A DNA stretch of 64,000 nt from Novosphingobium terrae (GTDB lineage: Bacteria; Pseudomonadota; Alphaproteobacteria; Sphingomonadales; Sphingomonadaceae). The DNA is taken from assembly GCF_017163935.1 (NCBI RefSeq), contig NZ_JABVZR010000002.1:1240001-1304000 (forward strand), read 5' to 3'. Under the pieces are notes generated by a model that worked only from the letters and a program-made list of their open reading frames with translations, had not been told where the DNA came from and ran no database searches. The translations under genes and the position numbers were made by a program. Below, in pieces: positions 61,369-64,000 of the stretch (position 1 is its first letter; the number at the start of each line of letters is the position of its first letter).

Positions 61369-61622
61369 GCATTTCTCAAGAGAAATGCTCCGGGCCCTCG
61401 CGCTCCCGGGTTTTGTCGGCGTGGCGCCTCGGGTTCGGCCATAGAGCAACGTCGCCGCGCCGCAGGCTTTGAATTCCATGACTAGCGCCTTGCTATAGGA
61501 TGACTGCCTGCGGCGCCTTAGGCTGAGCAGGTGAAGAGGCGGGGCACACTCGTTTCGCAACCACTGCCCCTGCGTCGGGAGACGTCATGGGAGCGCGAGG
61601 GGGTAACCCCCTCGCTTTATCT
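61369..61622. repeat. nested inverted-repeat element downstream of the sucrose operon
   Basis: About 250 bases without a gene but full of paired arms. GCATTTCTCAAGAGAAATGC (61369-61388) is a tight hairpin. CCCTCGCGCTCCC (61395-61407) pairs perfectly with GGGAGCGCGAGGG (61589-61601). GCGCCGCAGGC (61457-61467) pairs with GCCTGCGGCGC (61506-61516). A final GCGAGGGGG/CCCCCTCGC stem closes the right end. It looks like a structured, possibly mobile or repetitive, non-coding element. Confidence 0.55.
61595..61622 (-). terminator. bidirectional terminator between fructokinase and LacI genes
   Basis: GCGAGGGGG (61595-61603) / CCCCCTCGC (61607-61615) with a TAA loop, followed on the plus strand by TTTATCTT. 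It lies 15 bases past the LacI stop (read on the minus strand) between two convergent genes. Confidence 0.6.
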
Positions 61623-61636
61623 TCCTTGCTCCCCCT

Positions 61637-62641
61637 TCAACCAGACATTCTGACGATCAACCTTGGCTTCATCACCACGCTCTGGGTTTCCTCGCCCGCG
61701 ATCCGGCGCAGCAGCATATCGACCAGATGGCTCGCCCCCTGGGTCAGGTCCTGGCTGACCGTGGTGAGGCGCGGTACGGTCTGCTCGCTCATGGCCAGAC
61801 CGTCATAGCCGATCACCCGCACGTCTTCCGGCACGGACAGGCCTTGCTCGGCCAGCACGCGCAGGGCGCTCATGGCGATCACGTCCGAGGCGGCCACGAT
61901 GCCTTGAGGACGCTGCCCGGCGTGGCCCAGAAAGCGGGCGATGTCGGGATGGGCAGCCTCGGCGACCAGATGGGCGGGCAGCACGGTCAGCTCGTCCTGC
62001 AGGCCGGCGCGGGCCATGGCATCGCGGCAACCGTCGAGGCGCTGGGCGATTTCCTGCGCTCTGGGATCGCCGAAGAAGGCGATGCGCCTGCAGCCCTGAG
62101 CGATCAGATGGCTGGCCGCCAGATCGCCGCCGAGCCGGTTGTCCGATCCCACCGAGCAATGCAGCTGGCCCCGGCTGTAACCGCCCCAGACCACCAGCGG
62201 GCGGTATTGCGCGGCGACCGCATCGATGGTGGCGGACTGGTCCGACTGGCCGATGACGATCACCCCGTCGACCCGGCCCGAGGAGGTCATCCGCTCCAGC
62301 CAGAGATCGTCGGTGGGGATGACGCGGCTGAGGAGCAGGTCATAGCCGCGCTCGGTCAGGGCATCGGCCAGCAGGCCCAGCATGGTGATGAAGAAGGGGT
62401 CGGACATCGGCTGCCCGGCCTCATGCCCCAGCGGGATCAGCACGCCGATGGCGCCGCTGCGCTGGGTGCGCAGGTTGCGGGCGAGGGCATTGGGGCGGAA
62501 ACTATGCTCGTCGGCCAGGGCCTGGATGCGCTTGCGGGTCTTCAGGCTGATCAGCTCCGACCCGGCCAGCGCGCGGGAGACCGTGCCTGTCGACACGCCG
62601 GCCAGCTCGGCCAGTTCCTTTATGTTGCGGATCTTGGCCAT
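61637..62641 (-). CDS. LacI-family regulator of the sucrose/raffinose operon
   Basis: A 334-residue repressor with helix-turn-helix IKELAELAGVSTGTVSRALAG and hinge (ALARNLRTQRSGAIGVL), then a sugar-binding domain (GIVAASDVIAMSALRVLAEQG, RVIGYDGLAMSEQ). Its genes are convergent with the MFS-GH36-GH68-fructokinase operon. Palindromes with ATGCAA/TTGCAT arms occur at the two operon promoters, and a GCAATGGATTGC half-palindrome lies 13 bases before its own start, suggesting autoregulation. The inducer is probably sucrose, raffinose or fructose. Confidence 0.92.
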   Translation of the reverse strand: MAKIRNIKELAELAGVSTGTVSRALAGSELISLKTRKRIQALADEHSFRPNALARNLRTQRSGAIGVLIPLGHEAGQPMSDPFFITMLGLLADALTERGYDLLLSRVIPTDDLWLERMTSSGRVDGVIVIGQSDQSATIDAVAAQYRPLVVWGGYSRGQLHCSVGSDNRLGGDLAASHLIAQGCRRIAFFGDPRAQEIAQRLDGCRDAMARAGLQDELTVLPAHLVAEAAHPDIARFLGHAGQRPQGIVAASDVIAMSALRVLAEQGLSVPEDVRVIGYDGLAMSEQTVPRLTTVSQDLTQGASHLVDMLLRRIAGEETQSVVMKPRLIVRMSG

Positions 62642-62653
62642 GATGCGCCGCGA

Positions 62654-62666
62654 TGCAATGGATTGC
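62654..62666. promoter_or_regulatory. partial LacI operator before the LacI gene
   Basis: TGCAATGGATTGC carries the GCAAT/ATTGC half-sites of the operators at 55556 and 59185 with a two-base centre. Its position just upstream of the repressor start fits negative autoregulation. Confidence 0.5.
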
Positions 62667-62703
62667 CCCTGCCGTTGATGGTGGTTGTTTTCGGCGCGAT
62701 GGG

Positions 62704-62724
62704 GAGAATTGCAAGGTAATTCTC
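62704..62724. promoter_or_regulatory. short palindrome at the halogenase stop
   Basis: GAGAATT (62704-62710) pairs with AATTCTC (62718-62724) around a seven-base loop, overlapping the end of the halogenase gene on the minus strand. It may be a weak terminator or an additional regulatory site in front of the LacI gene. Confidence 0.35.
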
Positions 62725-64000
62725 AGGCGCGGCAATGGCGCTCGATCACCTGGCTGTGCGTGGGGGCGCGGGCGGCTTCCTGCGCCATGGCGGCGCGCAG
62801 CCGGGCCAGCCAGCTCCGCGCATCGACACTGCGGTGATCGAGCAGCGGATCAAGGCCGACAGGATCGTTGAACTGGCCGATATGCACCGAGAGCCAGCTG
62901 GGCGGGGCGAAGAGGTCCATCTCGCGGGCAATCAGGCGGCCATGGCGGCGGAAATGGTCGATCTTCATGGAGAGTGTGTCGGGGATGTCCATCGCCGCGC
63001 AGTAACGCCACAGTTCGGTGTCCTCGCGCCCAGCTCTCTTGGTGTTCAGCTTGTAATGCAGGATGATGAAGTCGCGGATGCGCTCCATTTCGGTGGTGGC
63101 GATGCGGTTGAATTCGTCGCGCGTGGCGGGGTCGAAATTGCGGTCCGGGAAGAGGGCGATCAGCTTGGCGATGTTGGCCTGAATGAGGTGGATCGAGGTC
63201 GATTCCAGAGGCTCCAGAAAGCCCGAGGACAGGCCGACCGCCACGACATTGCGGTTCCAGTGCAGTTTTCGCCGCCCGGTGGTGAAGCGCAAGGCGCGCG
63301 GATCGCCCAGCGCCTTGCCGTCCAGCCTTTGGGTCAGCAGATCGGCGGCGCGCGTTTCATCGAGATGCTGGCTGCAGAAGACATAGCCATTGCCGGTGCG
63401 ATGCTGCAGCGGAATGCGCCATTGCCACCCGGCCTCCTGCGCGGTGGAGCGCGTGTAGGGCGTGGGTTCTCCCACATTCTCGCAGGGCATGGCCACGGCG
63501 CGATCGCAGGGCAGCCAATGCGTCCAGTCCTCATAGCCGGTGCCGAGCGCCTGCTCGATCAGCAGCCCGCGAAAGCCCGAGCAATCGATGAAGAGGTCGG
63601 CCTCGAAACTGCGGCCATCCTCCATCCCCACGGCGGCGACGAAGCCATCCTCGCCGCGCAGGCGGGCGCCAGCGATCTTGCCTTCGATGCGGTGCACGCC
63701 CTTGGCTTCGGCGTAATTGCGCAGGAAGCGCGCATAGAGCCCGGCATCGAAATGATAGGCATAGTCGAAGGTGGAGAGCACCGAGCGCGGATCGGGCGAG
63801 GGATGGGTGAACTTGTTTTCGCGCGCCAGCGCCCATGCCATGGCATGGTCATCGAGCGAGGCGGTTTCGCCCTCGGCACGCGCCTTCAGCCAATGCTGAT
63901 GCAGCGGTACCATATCGAAATCGCGCCCATGCGGGCCGAAGGGGTGGAAATAGCGATGCCCCTGCCGCCCCCAGTTCACGAATTCGATGCCCAGCTTGAA
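62723..64000 (-). CDS. flavin-dependent tryptophan-halogenase-like protein (N-terminus cut by window edge)
   Basis: The frame runs through the right edge of the window (reading FKLGIEF before the first visible Met), so the FAD-binding N-terminus and the catalytic lysine region are outside. The visible 420-plus residues contain YFHPFGPHG, LFIDCSGFRGLLIEQ, the flavin-halogenase signature GWQWRIPLQHRTGNGYVF (WxWxIP) and LEPLESTSIHLIQANIAKLI, all typical. The family chlorinates or brominates tryptophan or similar indoles and phenols, but many sphingomonad copies next to TBDR and LacI genes have no known substrate. It lies upstream of the LacI gene on the same strand. Confidence 0.88.
   Translation of the reverse strand, partial: FKLGIEFVNWGRQGHRYFHPFGPHGRDFDMVPLHQHWLKARAEGETASLDDHAMAWALARENKFTHPSPDPRSVLSTFDYAYHFDAGLYARFLRNYAEAKGVHRIEGKIAGARLRGEDGFVAAVGMEDGRSFEADLFIDCSGFRGLLIEQALGTGYEDWTHWLPCDRAVAMPCENVGEPTPYTRSTAQEAGWQWRIPLQHRTGNGYVFCSQHLDETRAADLLTQRLDGKALGDPRALRFTTGRRKLHWNRNVVAVGLSSGFLEPLESTSIHLIQANIAKLIALFPDRNFDPATRDEFNRIATTEMERIRDFIILHYKLNTKRAGREDTELWRYCAAMDIPDTLSMKIDHFRRHGRLIAREMDLFAPPSWLSVHIGQFNDPVGLDPLLDHRSVDARSWLARLRAAMAQEAARAPTHSQVIERHCRA

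Overview
The window is high-GC, gene-dense DNA that looks like an alphaproteobacterium of the Sphingomonadales (Novosphingobium-like). The basis is inference from content: four large TonB-dependent receptors (TBDRs) each beside glycan or ester hydrolases, many Tat-type signal sequences on periplasmic enzymes, a FecI/FecR pair, a DUF3422 protein and a 'tryptophan halogenase' next to a sugar regulon. No rRNA, tRNA, phage, IS element or CRISPR array was seen. One gene is cut at each end: a TetR regulator on the left and a flavin-dependent halogenase-like protein on the right.

Layout. 1-11.3 kb is mixed housekeeping and stress: TetR + homoserine dehydrogenase, DUF3422, an ECF41 sigma factor with its carboxymuconolactone-decarboxylase-type partner and a recognisable ECF41 promoter, an M3 peptidase, a DsbA-like protein with a DHA2 drug exporter, then an Orc/Cdc6-like ATPase divergent from an unknown secreted protein across a symmetric operator-like dyad. 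11.3-17.6 kb is a complete malonate pathway: MadM/MadL transporter, GntR regulator (MatR), malonyl-CoA synthetase (MatB), malonyl-CoA decarboxylase (MatA), plus a secreted type-B carboxylesterase coupled to matB. 17.8-28.5 kb is a polysaccharide utilisation locus: GH3, nucleoside-hydrolase-like protein, GH30, GH3, TBDR and a divergent LacI regulator. 28.5-35.9 kb is LuxR - TBDR - beta-lactamase-fold esterase - CocE-type hydrolase - DUF3237. 36-40 kb has a GH115 alpha-glucuronidase under a xyl-box-like operator and a BD-FAE-type esterase. 40.3-46.7 kb is sigma / anti-sigma / STN-TBDR / sulfatase. 46.7-47.7 kb holds small membrane proteins and a Nudix hydrolase. 47.9-53.2 kb is IclR divergent from TBDR - rhamnose-mutarotase-like - esterase. 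53.3-55.5 kb is a VanA-like Rieske oxygenase divergent from a LysR gene. 55.6-62.6 kb is a sucrose/raffinose operon (MFS symporter, GH36, GH68, ROK fructokinase) with a LacI repressor and matching palindromic operators.

Most of the window works as a plant-material scavenging region: TBDRs import oligomers into the periplasm, periplasmic GH3/GH30/GH115/esterases/sulfatase trim them, and local regulators (LacI x2, LuxR, IclR, ECF/FecR, LysR) switch each module separately. The most unusual features are the esterase inside the malonate operon, the sulfatase under sigma/anti-sigma control, the symmetric dyad of the ATPase gene, two copies of a REP-like hairpin (one supplying both stop codons of convergent genes), and a roughly 250-bp nested inverted-repeat element behind the sucrose operon. 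All calls are from reading the sequence only; no database search was possible.
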